A DNA stretch of 64,000 bases. Source: Devosia sp. GTDB lineage: Bacteria; Pseudomonadota; Alphaproteobacteria; Rhizobiales; Devosiaceae. Numbering within the stretch: the first letter of the stretch is position 1; each line of letters begins with the position of its first letter. The stretch lies in assembly GCF_024707125.1 (NCBI RefSeq), contig NZ_JANQAH010000009.1, positions 744,001 to 808,000 of the forward strand, in the 5' to 3' direction. Shown here piece by piece: positions 22,161 through 31,629 of this stretch. Under the pieces are notes generated by a model. The model was not told the origin of the DNA, ran no database searches, and was given only the letters and a program-made list of their open reading frames with translations. The translations under genes and the position numbers were made by a program.

Positions 22161-22185
22161 AAAATCGCTCCACTGGAGCGATTTT
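22161..22185. terminator. Bidirectional palindromic terminator between convergent genes
   Basis: AAAATCGCTCCA and TGGAGCGATTTT are perfect inverted copies around one C. The A-run and T-run give a U-tail in either direction, so it can serve both nudI (plus) and the M81 gene (minus). Confidence 0.75.
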
Positions 22186-22198
22186 GCCTACGGCCGGC

Positions 22199-23656
22199 TC
22201 AAAGCCAGGGATTCTCCACCATCGGCCAGATATCCTTGCGGGCCTTGCGGTAGTTCGTTTCCGCGGGGCGGTTCGGATAGGGTTTTCCGGCCGAGCAGTA
22301 GATGATCTCCGACGCGATCTTTGAGAACGAGTCGTAAAAATGGTTGGTCGACTTGATCAGCAGGATTTTCCGCGATTTCGGGTCGATGCCGAGGGCCGAG
22401 TAAAGGCTCGGATCAAAACTCTGGGCGCGGGTTGAATTGAGGATCACGTCGATGCCGTCGAAGTGAATCCAGGCGGCGTCACCGAACGGGGCAAAGCTTT
22501 CGCCGAAACGCATTTCGGCGTCGCGAACGAGCTTTTTCACCGTGACGCGCTTGTCGACGGGGCTGCCGGTATCAGGCGCGGACTTGGCGCCGAAGCGGAG
22601 TTGGATTTCGGCGCCTTCGCCGGCGGCAAAGCAGATCTGGACCGCGATCGGATCCCAGATGGTGCCGACGGCGACGTCGGTGGCACCGCGCGAGATGAAT
22701 TCGGCAAGGAGCACGGTGGCGTCGCCCGCCGTGCCGCCGCCGGGATTGTCCCAGACGTCGGCGACGACGACGGGGCCTTTTGTCGCCGCAAGGGCGGCGT
22801 CGACAGCGACCTTCTCATCGACCTGCGCCACCATGGTGGTGCCGCGCATGGCAAAGAGCTCGCGACCGAGCTTTTCGGCAAGGGCCGCGCCCTTTTCCGG
22901 ATCGTTGTCGGTAACAGCCAAGACCTTGGTGCCCATTTCGGGCACGTCGCCGGCCATGAAACCGTGGACGACGGAGAGGGAAAGCAGGCCTGGCTCGGAT
23001 TTTTCGAGCGCCATGAGCTTGTCGACGAAACCGCGCATCGGCTGGCGCGAGGTTGGGAAGACGTCGATCATGCGGCAATCGAAGACCGTCATCACCGGCT
23101 TGATCTCGCCCTTAAGGGCGCGGGCGGCGATGTCCCAGAGATCGCGGGCCCGATCGACGAAGTCGGTATGCGGGAATTCCTTGAAGTAGACGAAGAAATC
23201 GGCTGCTTCGGCGCGCTTCCTGGTGAGATGGCTATGCGGATCGAGTTCGGCGCAGACAAGAATGTCCGGCCCGACGATCTCGCGCACGCGCGAGAGAATA
23301 TCGCCTTCGCAATCGTCATAGCCCTGCGCGACCATGGCGCCGTGGAGGCCGAGGACGACGCCGTCCACGGGCATAGCGGCGCGGAGCTGGTCCAAAATGG
23401 CGTCGCGCAGCTCTTCGTAGGTGGTGCGGGCGACAAGGCCAGCCGGATCGGCCCAGGAGGCGCTGCCTTCGATCAGGGTCCAGCCTTCCCTCGCGCAGAC
23501 TTCGCGGCCGACGGTGATCGGCGCGGTGCAGAGGGTCGGGGTTGCCGGGTGTTCGCCGGGGCCGGCATGGAGCGACGCTTCAAAGGCGCGCTTGTCGACG
23601 GCGATGGGGGAAAATGTATTGGTCTCGGTGGCGAGGGCGGCTGTGAAAACGCGCAC
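22199..23656 (-). CDS. Second M81-family metallohydrolase (MlrC-like)
   Basis: 485 residues from a GTG at 23656 with GGAAG about 6 bases upstream. This start is chosen because family members begin like VRVFTAALATETNTFSP; an ATG eight codons earlier (23680) is the alternative. Conserved parts are LHGAMVAQGYDDCEGD, Asp and His in ELDPHSHLT, His in EFPHTDF (putative zinc ligands), and DVWDNPGGGTAGD. It is clearly diverged from the 9315-10748 copy. It lies head-to-head with the RidA unit, so it may share its regulation and substrate class. Confidence 0.88.
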   Translation of the reverse strand: MRVFTAALATETNTFSPIAVDKRAFEASLHAGPGEHPATPTLCTAPITVGREVCAREGWTLIEGSASWADPAGLVARTTYEELRDAILDQLRAAMPVDGVVLGLHGAMVAQGYDDCEGDILSRVREIVGPDILVCAELDPHSHLTRKRAEAADFFVYFKEFPHTDFVDRARDLWDIAARALKGEIKPVMTVFDCRMIDVFPTSRQPMRGFVDKLMALEKSEPGLLSLSVVHGFMAGDVPEMGTKVLAVTDNDPEKGAALAEKLGRELFAMRGTTMVAQVDEKVAVDAALAATKGPVVVADVWDNPGGGTAGDATVLLAEFISRGATDVAVGTIWDPIAVQICFAAGEGAEIQLRFGAKSAPDTGSPVDKRVTVKKLVRDAEMRFGESFAPFGDAAWIHFDGIDVILNSTRAQSFDPSLYSALGIDPKSRKILLIKSTNHFYDSFSKIASEIIYCSAGKPYPNRPAETNYRKARKDIWPMVENPWL

Positions 23657-23852
23657 GAGAAGCTTCCAGCAAATGAACAAATGAAGGTGCCGAAAGAGAG
23701 GTCGGCAATTGTGACACTAGCATATCGTTTGCAGGGCTTCACGTAAGAAATTTACATTCTTTGGGGTGGCGGACGGGGGTTTTGGGTATATTTTCGGCCA
23801 ATCCTGCGCCAAAAGAGTAATAGAATTTCATTTTGCCTCAGAGGAGGGCCTC

Positions 23853-24236
23853 ATGCCCATCAAGCGTTATGGCGCGGAAAAGTCCGGTGCCGGTGGCCAG
23901 AACCTGCCTTTCGCCCGTGCCGTGGAAGCCGGCGGCTTTCTCTATGTTTCGGGCCAGGTGGCCATGAAGGATGGCGAGATCGTCAGGGGTGGTATCGTTG
24001 AAGAGACGCACCTGACGATCAAGAACGTGCTGGCCATTCTTGAAGAGGCTGGCTACGGGCCGGAGCATATCGTGCGTGTCGGCGTGTGGCTGGATGACCC
24101 GCGGGACTTCTGGAGCTTTAATGGCGTCTACAAGAGCTATTTTGGCGAGCATCCGCCGGCCCGCGCCTGCGTGCAGAGCCGCATGATGGTAGATTGCAAG
24201 GTCGAGATCGACTGCGTGGCGTATAAGGGGCCGTGA
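23853..24236 (+). CDS. RidA-family enamine/imine deaminase
   Basis: 127 residues from the ATG at 23853, set by GAGGAGG. RidA proteins hydrolyse reactive enamines such as 2-aminoacrylate to the keto acid. Visible features are the FARAVEAGGFLYVSGQ core, VRVGVWLDDPRDF, and the conserved active-site Arg in PPARACVQS, with a Glu in the following VEIDCVAY strand. It heads a set with an SDR and a PLP enzyme of the D-serine dehydratase type, whose reaction would make exactly the intermediate RidA removes. Confidence 0.9.
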   Translation: MPIKRYGAEKSGAGGQNLPFARAVEAGGFLYVSGQVAMKDGEIVRGGIVEETHLTIKNVLAILEEAGYGPEHIVRVGVWLDDPRDFWSFNGVYKSYFGEHPPARACVQSRMMVDCKVEIDCVAYKGP

Positions 24237-24274
24237 GGCCTCTCTTTTGCACTGAATGCGCTGCTCCCTGTAGT

Positions 24275-24391
24275 GTCGTCATTGCCGGGCTTGTCCCGGC
24301 AATCCATCTTGGGGAGGCCCGCCATCCTGTGGATGGCCTGCCATTCTGCGAATGGCGTGGACCACCGGGACGAGCCCGGTGGTGACGATGG
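24275..24391. repeat. Intergenic paired-palindrome repeat, type A (long spacer)
   Basis: Same outer arms as 7516-7594 (GGGCTTGTCCCGGCAATCCA / ACCACCGGGACGAGCCCGGT). The spacer is longer and carries GCCATCCTGTGGATGGC, itself a palindrome. It lies between ridA and the SDR gene. Confidence 0.8.
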
Positions 24392-24449
24392 TGGAGATAT
24401 CGGGGATGGCGCGCGAGGGGTGCGCACTCCCAGGACTAAGGGACAAGAC

Positions 24450-25229
24450 ATGACGCAAACCTCCCCCTTCCGGCTCGACGGAAAGACCGTGCTCATCACC
24501 GGGGCCGGTGGCGGCATCGGGCGGTCGCTCGTGGCGGTGTTTCACGAGGCGGGCGCCAACATAGTCGGTGCCGATCGTGAGGCAGGCTTGCTCGATGGGC
24601 TACCGCTCGTGCGAAAAGTGCTGTTTGACCAGGCTGATATGGCCGGGACGCGGGCTGCGGTTTCGGCCGATATTTTAGCGCATGGCGTCTATGATGCGGT
24701 GGTTGCCAATGTCGGGTTCACCCGGGCCGAGCATTTTGGCATGGTCGATGATGCCGTCTGGGCCAGCGAACTCAATATCAATCTCAATGGCGCCTATGCG
24801 CTGACCGATCCGATCATTGCCGCCATGGGCATACTAGGTCGTGGCGCGCTGGTGTTCATCTCTTCGGTTAATGCCATGGGTCACTATGGCAACCCCGCTT
24901 ATTCGGCGGCCAAGGCCGGCTTGGTTGCCTATGCCAAGGGTATTGCTGTCGAGCGTGGGGCGGAAGGTGTGCGTGCCAATGTCGTGGCACCGGGTTCGGT
25001 GCGGACGCCGGCATGGGATCATCGCCTTGCGGCAGATTCGACCCTGCTCGACAATGTGCTGCCGCACTATCCGCTGGGACGCATGGTCACCCCTGTGGAA
25101 GTGGCCAACGCCGCGCTGTTCCTGTGCTCGGATGCGGCTTCAGGGATTACCGGCACGCTGTTGCCGGTCGATGCCGGGCTGACAGCGGGTAATCTCAGAT
25201 TTGTCGATGAAGTGCTGAGGGGCAAATGA
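24450..25229 (+). CDS. Short-chain dehydrogenase/reductase
   Basis: 259 residues from the ATG at 24450. The NAD(P) site TGAGGGIGR is at about residues 18-26. The catalytic Ser lies in FISSVNAMGHYGNPAYSAAKAG, with Tyr and Lys in the Y-x-x-x-K pattern (YSAAK); VAPGSVRTP and the C-terminal SGITGTLLPVDAGLTAG are typical of SDRs. Its stop overlaps the next start (ATGA), coupling it to the PLP enzyme. It may oxidise a hydroxy-acid or hydroxy-amino-acid; the substrate is not evident. Confidence 0.9.
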   Translation: MTQTSPFRLDGKTVLITGAGGGIGRSLVAVFHEAGANIVGADREAGLLDGLPLVRKVLFDQADMAGTRAAVSADILAHGVYDAVVANVGFTRAEHFGMVDDAVWASELNINLNGAYALTDPIIAAMGILGRGALVFISSVNAMGHYGNPAYSAAKAGLVAYAKGIAVERGAEGVRANVVAPGSVRTPAWDHRLAADSTLLDNVLPHYPLGRMVTPVEVANAALFLCSDAASGITGTLLPVDAGLTAGNLRFVDEVLRGK

Positions 25230-26287
25230 CCTCCATTTTTGAACTCGAAACCCCGGTTGTCCTTGTCGATTTGGACAAGGCCGAAGCGAACCTGAAAAAC
25301 GCGCAGGATGCCGCCGACAAGGCGGGGATCAAGCTCAGGCCGCACATCAAGACCCACAAGCTGCCGCGCTTTGCCAAGCGCCAGGTGGAACTGGGCGCGG
25401 TTGGGATTACGGTCCAAAAACTGGGCGAGGCCGAGGTGATGGCCGATGCCGGGCTGGCCGATCTGCTTCTTACCTTCAACATCATTGGGGCGAAGAAGCG
25501 GGCGCGGCTGAGGGCGCTGCATGAGCGGGTGACCATTCGCGTCGTTGCCGATAGCGCCGAGACAGTGGCGGGGCTGGCCGAGACATTTGTCGATGCCGGC
25601 AAGCCACTGGGTGTGTTCGTCGAATGCGATACCGGCATGGGGCGGTGTGGTGTGCAATCGCCCGCCGCAGCGCTGGAGCTGGCGAAGAAAATCGTTGCGG
25701 CGCCGGGGTTGAGCCTTGCCGGGTTGATGACGTATCCGGCTGCGGGGAAATATAAGGAAGCCCAGCAGTGGCTGGCTGATGCCAAGGCGCTGTTCGACAG
25801 CGCGGGTGTGGCTCTGCCGGAGATCACGACGGGCGGTACGCCCGATATCTGGCACATGGGCGAAGCGGGCGTGGCGACCGAATATCGGCCGGGCACCTAT
25901 ATTTATATGGATCGCTCGCAGGTTGTGGCCGGCGCCGCGACTTTTGAGCAATGCGCGCTGACCGTGCTGGCAACGGTTGTGTCGCGGCCGACGGATGGCC
26001 GGGCCGTTATCGATGCCGGAACCAAGACGCTGACCAGCGATCTCTTGGGTATGCAGGGGCATGGCTATGTCGTGGATTTCCCCGATGCCAAGATCGTCGG
26101 GCTGAGCGAGGAGCACGGCACGCTAGATGTGTCGGCTTGTGCGGTTAAGCCGAAAATTGGGGACGTGATCCGCATCATTCCCAATCACTGCTGCCCGGTG
26201 AGCAATCTCTTCGAAACGGTCACACTGGTGCGTGGGGATGAGGTGCTTGAGACGGTGCCGGTGGCGGCGCGGGGGCGGGTGGACTGA
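25226..26287 (+). CDS. PLP-dependent fold-III enzyme of the D-serine dehydratase/D-threonine aldolase family
   Basis: 353 residues: an N-terminal alanine-racemase-like barrel and a C-terminal beta domain. The PLP lysine is expected in RPHIKTHKLP (about residue 46). A metal pair His321-x-Cys323 is visible in IPNHCCPVSN. D-serine dehydratase and D-3-hydroxyaspartate dehydratase carry His-x-Cys here, whereas D-threonine aldolase carries His-x-Asp, so a dehydratase is favoured. PHIKTHK, CDTGMGRCGV and GGTPDIWHM are family landmarks. Coupled to the SDR and downstream of ridA. Confidence 0.88.
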   Translation: MTSIFELETPVVLVDLDKAEANLKNAQDAADKAGIKLRPHIKTHKLPRFAKRQVELGAVGITVQKLGEAEVMADAGLADLLLTFNIIGAKKRARLRALHERVTIRVVADSAETVAGLAETFVDAGKPLGVFVECDTGMGRCGVQSPAAALELAKKIVAAPGLSLAGLMTYPAAGKYKEAQQWLADAKALFDSAGVALPEITTGGTPDIWHMGEAGVATEYRPGTYIYMDRSQVVAGAATFEQCALTVLATVVSRPTDGRAVIDAGTKTLTSDLLGMQGHGYVVDFPDAKIVGLSEEHGTLDVSACAVKPKIGDVIRIIPNHCCPVSNLFETVTLVRGDEVLETVPVAARGRVD

Positions 26288-26291
26288 GCGC

Positions 26292-26840
26292 GTGCTCACC
26301 CGCGCCTTCTTTGACCGCCCCGTGCTGGAGGTCGCGCCGGAACTGATCGGCGCGACTTTGCTTGTTGATGGAGTGGGTGGGGAAATCGTCGAGGTGGAAG
26401 CCTATGACGACAGCGATCCGGCCTCGCATAGTTTTCGCGGGCCGACGCCGCGGAATGCCGCCATGTTCGGGCCGGCGGGGCATGCCTATCTCTACAAGAT
26501 CTACGGCATCCATTTTTGTCTCAACTTCGTTTGCCGGCCGGGGAGCGCCATCCTGATAAGAGCGCTGCGGCCGACGACGGGGTTTGACGCCATGCACGAG
26601 CGGCGGGGCGGGGTGGTCGACAAGCAGCTGTGCTCGGGGCCGGGAAAGCTGGCCGAGGCGCTGGGGCTCGATCTCATGCAGAATGGCTTGGCGCTGGATG
26701 AAGAGCCGTTTCAATTGCTTGCCGCGACCGCGCCGCGTGAGGTGGCGACTGGGCTGCGCATTGGCATCACCAAGGGCGTCGAGACGCCTTGGCGGTTTGT
26801 CGAACGGGGATCGCCCTATCTCAGCAAGCCGCTGAAATAG
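26292..26840 (+). CDS. DNA-3-methyladenine glycosylase (AAG/MPG family)
   Basis: 182 residues from a GTG at 26292, four bases after the previous stop. The first step of base-excision repair: removes 3-methyladenine and other alkylated or deaminated purines. The family core is clear: VEVEAYDDSDPASHSF with the catalytic Glu, RGPTPRNAAMFGPAGHAYLY with the intercalating Tyr region, YGIHFCLNFV, and LCSGPGKLAEALG. It appears to be a tail gene of the RidA-SDR-PLP unit by spacing only. Confidence 0.93.
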   Translation: MLTRAFFDRPVLEVAPELIGATLLVDGVGGEIVEVEAYDDSDPASHSFRGPTPRNAAMFGPAGHAYLYKIYGIHFCLNFVCRPGSAILIRALRPTTGFDAMHERRGGVVDKQLCSGPGKLAEALGLDLMQNGLALDEEPFQLLAATAPREVATGLRIGITKGVETPWRFVERGSPYLSKPLK

Positions 26841-27042
26841 TCACCTTGTGATCGCGCGCCGCGCAACCGGCCTTTGCCCCATTCGTTCCACTCTGACAAA
26901 GGATAGCGCGCGTCAACCGGACGCGGTGGTATGAGGAACGGGCAGGTTTTTCCGGTTTCCCGCCCGGCCAACGAAATGGCAGCCGAGCCTCTGTCCCACC
27001 CGCGCTATGCCTTCGTTCCTTTTGGAAGTGAAGGAGGCAGAA

Positions 27043-27240
27043 ATGCCCCAAGGCGATAAATCCGCCTATACCGACAAGCAGAAGCGCAAGGCGGCGCATA
27101 TCGAGGAAAGCTACAAGGAGCAGGGCCTTTCCGAGGATGAAGCGGAGAGCCGCGCCTGGGCCACGGTCAACAAACAGGATGGCGGGGGCAAGAAGTCGGG
27201 CTCGGGCCGGGCGCGGAGGAAAGCAGCGACGCATCACTAG
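27043..27240 (+). CDS. Small basic protein, often called plasmid-stabilisation-like, function unknown
   Basis: 65 residues from the ATG at 27043, set by AAGGAGG. The sequence is highly charged and probably helical (DKQKRKAAHIEESYKEQG, SEDEAESRAWATVNK) with a Gly/Lys/Arg-rich tail (GGGKKSGSGRARRK). Similar short proteins are widespread in proteobacteria and are sometimes annotated as plasmid stabilisation proteins, without good functional support. The basic tail suggests nucleic-acid contact. It lies just upstream of recQ. Confidence 0.75.
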   Translation: MPQGDKSAYTDKQKRKAAHIEESYKEQGLSEDEAESRAWATVNKQDGGGKKSGSGRARRKAATHH

Positions 27241-27296
27241 GTGATAGTCGCCACTGGCGTGTTGCGCGCGGGTGAGTCGCGTGATTCAAGAGAGGC

Positions 27297-29144
27297 GTGC
27301 AAGCGCTCGACTCAATTGACCTGTTTTCGCCCCACCGTGCCGAGCGGCCGACCCCGCTCGAGGTTTTGCGCGACATTTTTGGGCACAAGCAGTTTCGCGG
27401 GCAGCAGGATCAGGTGATCGACCAGCTCGTCGCCGGCGGTGACGCGGTGGTTCTGTTCCCGACGGGCGCCGGCAAGTCGATGTGCTTCCAGATTCCGGCC
27501 ATTTGCCGCCCGGGCGTCGGCATTGTGGTGTCGCCGCTGATTGCGCTGATGCGCGATCAGGTGGAGGCGCTGAAGCAGGCGGGCGTTGCGGCGGCGGCGC
27601 TCAATTCTTCGCTCTCGCCGGAAGAGGCGAGTTTGGTGCGCCGGCAATTGCGGTCCGGGGAACTGGACCTGCTCTATGTGGCGCCGGAACGGGTGGCGAC
27701 GCCGGGCTTTGCCAATATGCTTTCGGGCGTCGATATTGCGCTGTTTGCCATCGATGAGGCGCACTGCGTGAGCCAGTGGGGGCACGATTTCCGGCCGGAA
27801 TATCGCGAGCTTATTCACCTGGTGGAACTGTTCCCCGGCGTACCGCGCATTGCGCTGACGGCCACGGCCGATCCGACGACACGCGAAGATATTATTGAAC
27901 GTCTGGGGCTCGAACAGGCCAAGGTTTTTACCACCTCGTTCGATCGGCCGAACATTTCCTATTCCATCGTCGAGCGCGACAAGCCGCGCGAGCAGCTGCT
28001 CGATTTCCTTTCCGGCCACAAGGGCGAGAGTGGCATTGTCTATTGCCTCAGCCGCGCCAAGGTCGAGGACATGGCCGACTATCTCTCGGGCAAGGGGATC
28101 CGGGCGCTGCCCTATCATGCGGGCATGTCGGCAGAACTGCGCAGTGCCAATCAGGATGCGTTCTTGAAGGAAGAAGGCCTGTGCCTCGTGGCGACGGTGG
28201 CCTTTGGCATGGGCATCGACAAGCCGGACGTGCGCTATGTGGCTCATATGGATCTGCCGGCTTCGATTGAGGCTTACTACCAGGAGACTGGGCGCGGTGG
28301 GCGCGATGGGCAGCCAGCCGATGCCTGGATGAGCTATGGCATGGCCGACGTGGTGCAGCGTCGGCGCATGATCGACGAGGGCGGGGCGCCCGACGAGGTG
28401 AAACGCCTCGAACACGGAAAACTCAATGCGCTGCTCGGCGTCTGCGAAACGGCGGAGTGCCGGCGCAAGGCCATTCTCAACCACTTTGGTGAGGCGCATG
28501 CCGGCAATTGCGGCAATTGCGATACCTGCCGCTCGCCGGTGGAAAGCTGGGACGGCACCGAGGCGGCGATCAAGGGGCTGGCGGCGATTTTCCGGACTGG
28601 CCAGCGTTTTGGCGCGGCGCATGTGATCGACGTGCTGGTGGGCAAGGAGACCGAGAAGGTCCAGCGTTTTGGCCACCAGAACCAGCCGGTGTTCGGGCAG
28701 GGTCGGGAGCTCGATGCCAAGGCGTGGCAATCGGTGCTGCGGCAATTGACGGCCATGGGTCTCATTGTCGTCGATCATGCCAATCACGGCGCGCTGACGC
28801 TGGGCGAAGGCGCGCGGGCGGTGTTCAAGAAAGAGCGCAGCGTAACGCTACGGAAAGACCGGCCGAAAAAGGCTGTGGAAGTGCGGCGGCAGCTCAGCAA
28901 GGCGGTCAATCTGCCAGAGCATGCGCAGGGGCTTTTCGATGCGCTGCGCAGCGAGCGGCTGAAAATCGCCAAAAGCCAGGGCGTGCCGCCCTATGTGATT
29001 TTCCATGATGCGACGCTGCGCGCCATGGCGCTGGCGCGGCCGACGCATCCGCATGACATGCTCAATCTGCCCGGTGTCGGGCAGGGCAAGCTCGATCGCT
29101 ATGGCGAGGCGTTTTTGGCGGTGGTGGTGAATTTCGATGGCTGA
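27297..29144 (+). CDS. recQ: RecQ ATP-dependent DNA helicase
   Basis: 615 residues from a GTG at 27297 with AGAGAGG upstream. 3'-5' helicase acting in recombination and repair. Motif 0 [10 protein letters not shown], Walker [11 protein letters not shown] (about residues 60-69), DEAH box with the aromatic-rich loop [19 protein letters not shown], motif [16 protein letters not shown], and the arginine finger [12 protein letters not shown] are intact. The RQC zinc cysteines are visible (CETAEC, then CGNCDTC). A C-terminal HRDC domain covers about residues 530-610. The last 8 bases overlap the next gene. Confidence 0.97.
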   Translation: MQALDSIDLFSPHRAERPTPLEVLRDIFGHKQFRGQQDQVIDQLVAGGDAVVLFPTGAGKSMCFQIPAICRPGVGIVVSPLIALMRDQVEALKQAGVAAAALNSSLSPEEASLVRRQLRSGELDLLYVAPERVATPGFANMLSGVDIALFAIDEAHCVSQWGHDFRPEYRELIHLVELFPGVPRIALTATADPTTREDIIERLGLEQAKVFTTSFDRPNISYSIVERDKPREQLLDFLSGHKGESGIVYCLSRAKVEDMADYLSGKGIRALPYHAGMSAELRSANQDAFLKEEGLCLVATVAFGMGIDKPDVRYVAHMDLPASIEAYYQETGRGGRDGQPADAWMSYGMADVVQRRRMIDEGGAPDEVKRLEHGKLNALLGVCETAECRRKAILNHFGEAHAGNCGNCDTCRSPVESWDGTEAAIKGLAAIFRTGQRFGAAHVIDVLVGKETEKVQRFGHQNQPVFGQGRELDAKAWQSVLRQLTAMGLIVVDHANHGALTLGEGARAVFKKERSVTLRKDRPKKAVEVRRQLSKAVNLPEHAQGLFDALRSERLKIAKSQGVPPYVIFHDATLRAMALARPTHPHDMLNLPGVGQGKLDRYGEAFLAVVVNFDG

Positions 29145-30117
29145 GGTTGGGAAGCGAACGCGTCTTCCGGTCATCGACATTGCCCGTGGCGTCGCCATTC
29201 TCGCCATGGCCTTTTATCACCTCTGTTGGGACCTCTGGTATTTCGGGTTTCTGGCGGCCGATGTGGGATTTGATCCGCGCTGGGTGTTTTTTGCCCGCTC
29301 GATCCTGGCGAGTTTTTTGTTCCTCGTTGGTGTGGGCCTCGTGCTCGGGCATGGCGAGGGGATACGCTGGAAAAGCTTTTGGCGGCGCTGGCTTTTTGCC
29401 TTTGCCGGGGCCGTGGCGATCACAGTCGGCACGCTGATCGCCTTCCCGGAGAGCTTTGTCTACTTTGGCGTGCTGCATGCCATTGCGCTCTTCATGCTCA
29501 TGGCCCTGCCGTTTCTTTTCGTGCCGGTGGTGGTCGTGGCGCTGGTGGCTTTGGCTTTCATCCTGCCGCCCTTCTTCTTTGCCGATCCGCTGTTCAACGA
29601 GAAGATTTTCTCCTGGCTCGGCTTCTGGGTGACCCCGCCCATCACCAATGATCTCGTGCCGGTTTTCCCGTGGTTCGGAGCGGTGCTGATTGGCGTCCTG
29701 GTGACGCGGCTGGGCAAGACCGCGCTCCTGCCGAAGCTGGCGACTATCCAGCCGACCGGAAAACTGCCGCGAGGCTTTGCGTTTCTGGGGCGCTGGAGCC
29801 TGCCGTTCTATCTTATCCACCAGCCGATCTTGCTGGCGGTGATCGTGCCGCTCTCGATGTTCTTCGGTACCCAGGATGCGCTGCGCGAGCAGGATTTTCT
29901 GCGCTCGTGCCAATCGACCTGCGAAAGCGCAGGAACCACGGCGCAGATGTGCACGACCTATTGCCAGTGCGGGCTTGAAGGGCTCGACGCGGACGACCTT
30001 TGGGATGCGGTCTATACCGGCGTGCTGAGCCCGGAGCAGCAGACAAAGCTCGACGAGAACAACCGGCAATGTTCGGCACTGATCTATCCCGAATTGCTCG
30101 AAGCACCAGCGCAATAG
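29137..30117 (+). CDS. DUF1624 membrane protein (heparan-alpha-glucosaminide N-acetyltransferase-like) with a Cys-rich tail
   Basis: 326 residues. Starts with [25 protein letters not shown], the signature of the DUF1624/HGSNAT catalytic membrane domain, whose His sits in the first helix. About seven membrane helices follow, the last around residues 222-245 ([17 protein letters not shown]). After it comes an 80-residue soluble tail with six cysteines (258, 262, 272, 276, 278 and 312), including the cluster CTTYCQC. The tail is not part of the acyltransferase domain; a disulfide-bonded or metal-binding module is possible. It overlaps recQ by 8 bases. Confidence 0.8.
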   Translation: MAEVGKRTRLPVIDIARGVAILAMAFYHLCWDLWYFGFLAADVGFDPRWVFFARSILASFLFLVGVGLVLGHGEGIRWKSFWRRWLFAFAGAVAITVGTLIAFPESFVYFGVLHAIALFMLMALPFLFVPVVVVALVALAFILPPFFFADPLFNEKIFSWLGFWVTPPITNDLVPVFPWFGAVLIGVLVTRLGKTALLPKLATIQPTGKLPRGFAFLGRWSLPFYLIHQPILLAVIVPLSMFFGTQDALREQDFLRSCQSTCESAGTTAQMCTTYCQCGLEGLDADDLWDAVYTGVLSPEQQTKLDENNRQCSALIYPELLEAPAQ

Positions 30118-30176
30118 CAATTGTTCAGGCGCAGTTCAGGGCGCCGTGATAGGGCAAGGGGCAGAGGAGCCCTGCC

Positions 30177-31478
30177 ATGCGCCACGCCGCCTTCCTGCTC
30201 GCCCTGTTTGCCGCCACCCCCGCATTGGGAGATGAGGTCCGCACCTTTCTCGGCACGCTCAATGGGCGAGAAATTCTGGTCGAACTGACTGATGCGAAGA
30301 GTGGACCGGTGGTGGGGCGCTACACATTCAAGGACACCGGCGGCGATGTGCCGCTGCTGGCCGTGTCGCAGGAGGGCAATGCCTTTGCGCTCTATGAGGA
30401 AGCGCCCTGCGACGAAACCACCTGTGAGACCGACGACGAGGGCAAGGCGGTCGATCCGCCGCTCGCCGCCGTCTGGGAGCTGACCTATGACCCGACGGAA
30501 TACATGGCCACGGGCAAGCGCACGACGCTGGACAGCAAGCCCAAGACCGTCGATCTCACGCTCGAAGTGCTCGCCTGGCGCGACCTCGACTCGTCCGAGA
30601 CCCTGACGCCCTTTGGGCTTCATGATCGTTCCGCGGCCCTCGGTTTCCATGAGGGTGCCGCGCTCGACTGGAGCGCTGCACCCTATGAAATGAGCCTGCT
30701 CGACGTTGAATTCGACGAAGGGCCCGAACAGGCGCTCGGCGACGCGACTTTTCGCGACGTGACCGATCCGCGCACCAAATTCGCCTTTCCGCGCGTGACG
30801 GCTTTTGCCGATGGCGCGCCGGTCGACAAGGTCAATGCCATCCTGTCCGAACGTCATGGCCGGATGAACCTTTCGGCTTTCGATTGCCTCGCCTTCCGCT
30901 ATGCGACCTATGGCAAGGGCGAATATATGGGCTCCATGGGCGGCACGCTGGGCGACTATGACGGCGAGCTGGTGACCCTGAGCTATGCTTCGCCAAAACT
31001 GGTGAGCTGGGTGCAGTCGGGCAGTCTCTGGTGCACCGGGGCGCATCCCTACAATCACATCGACAGCTATACCTTTGACGTCGAGACCGGCGAGCCGCTC
31101 GATCTGGCCAAGGTGTTTTCGGCCTGGGTGCCGCGCGAATGGGGCGCGGCGGCCGATGAGGTTGCCGATGCCGAGGCGGCCGCGGCCAATCCGGATGCCT
31201 ACTTCTGGGGCCCGAGTTTTGGCCTTATCGCTTATGTGCGGGACAACATCCCCTCCGATCTCTTCGATGCCGAGCTTGCGTCCGAATGTATCAACCCTCA
31301 AGCCATTGCCGAAAATCTCGACATCCGGTTCAGCGAGCGCGATGCGGTGACGTTCACCCTCTCGGGCTTTCCCCACGTCATATCGGTATGCAATGGCGAT
31401 CTGTTCTCGGCGCCGCTGGATGAGGTGAAGCAGTTTTTGGGCAAGGGGGCTGCGGACTATTTTCCGGGGATATTGTAG
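30177..31478 (+). CDS. Secreted protein of unknown function
   Basis: 433 residues from an ATG preceded by GAGGAG. A signal peptide (MRHAAFLLALFAATPALG, cleavage near residue 18) is followed by a beta-rich, acidic mature protein. Features seen are four Cys in pairs (CDETTC near 77; others at 240-290), TFDVETGEPLDLAKVFSAW and a C-terminal helix before DYFPGIL. The layout recalls periplasmic proteins with a DUF3298-like C-terminal part, but I could not assign a family. Starts 59 bases after the acyltransferase-like gene on the same strand. Confidence 0.65.
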   Translation: MRHAAFLLALFAATPALGDEVRTFLGTLNGREILVELTDAKSGPVVGRYTFKDTGGDVPLLAVSQEGNAFALYEEAPCDETTCETDDEGKAVDPPLAAVWELTYDPTEYMATGKRTTLDSKPKTVDLTLEVLAWRDLDSSETLTPFGLHDRSAALGFHEGAALDWSAAPYEMSLLDVEFDEGPEQALGDATFRDVTDPRTKFAFPRVTAFADGAPVDKVNAILSERHGRMNLSAFDCLAFRYATYGKGEYMGSMGGTLGDYDGELVTLSYASPKLVSWVQSGSLWCTGAHPYNHIDSYTFDVETGEPLDLAKVFSAWVPREWGAAADEVADAEAAAANPDAYFWGPSFGLIAYVRDNIPSDLFDAELASECINPQAIAENLDIRFSERDAVTFTLSGFPHVISVCNGDLFSAPLDEVKQFLGKGAADYFPGIL

Positions 31479-31499
31479 TTTGATCGTGCCTCCCGTTTA

Positions 31500-31550
31500 C
31501 CCCCACCCTTGATCCCTCCCCTTTGTAGGAGAGTGAGGGTGGGTGAAGGG
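31500..31550. repeat. Shortened intergenic palindromic repeat, type F
   Basis: CCCCCACCCTTGATCCCTCCC pairs with GAGTGAGGGTGGG. It is a compact version of the elements at 55422-55527 and 63381-63496. Confidence 0.55.
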
Positions 31551-31629
31551 TGCCAAAGAAGCCGGCCCGGCATGACCCCTTGCCAAAGCATCGCTGGCGA
31601 CAGGGGCAATGCTCGGTCATTTAGATGTC

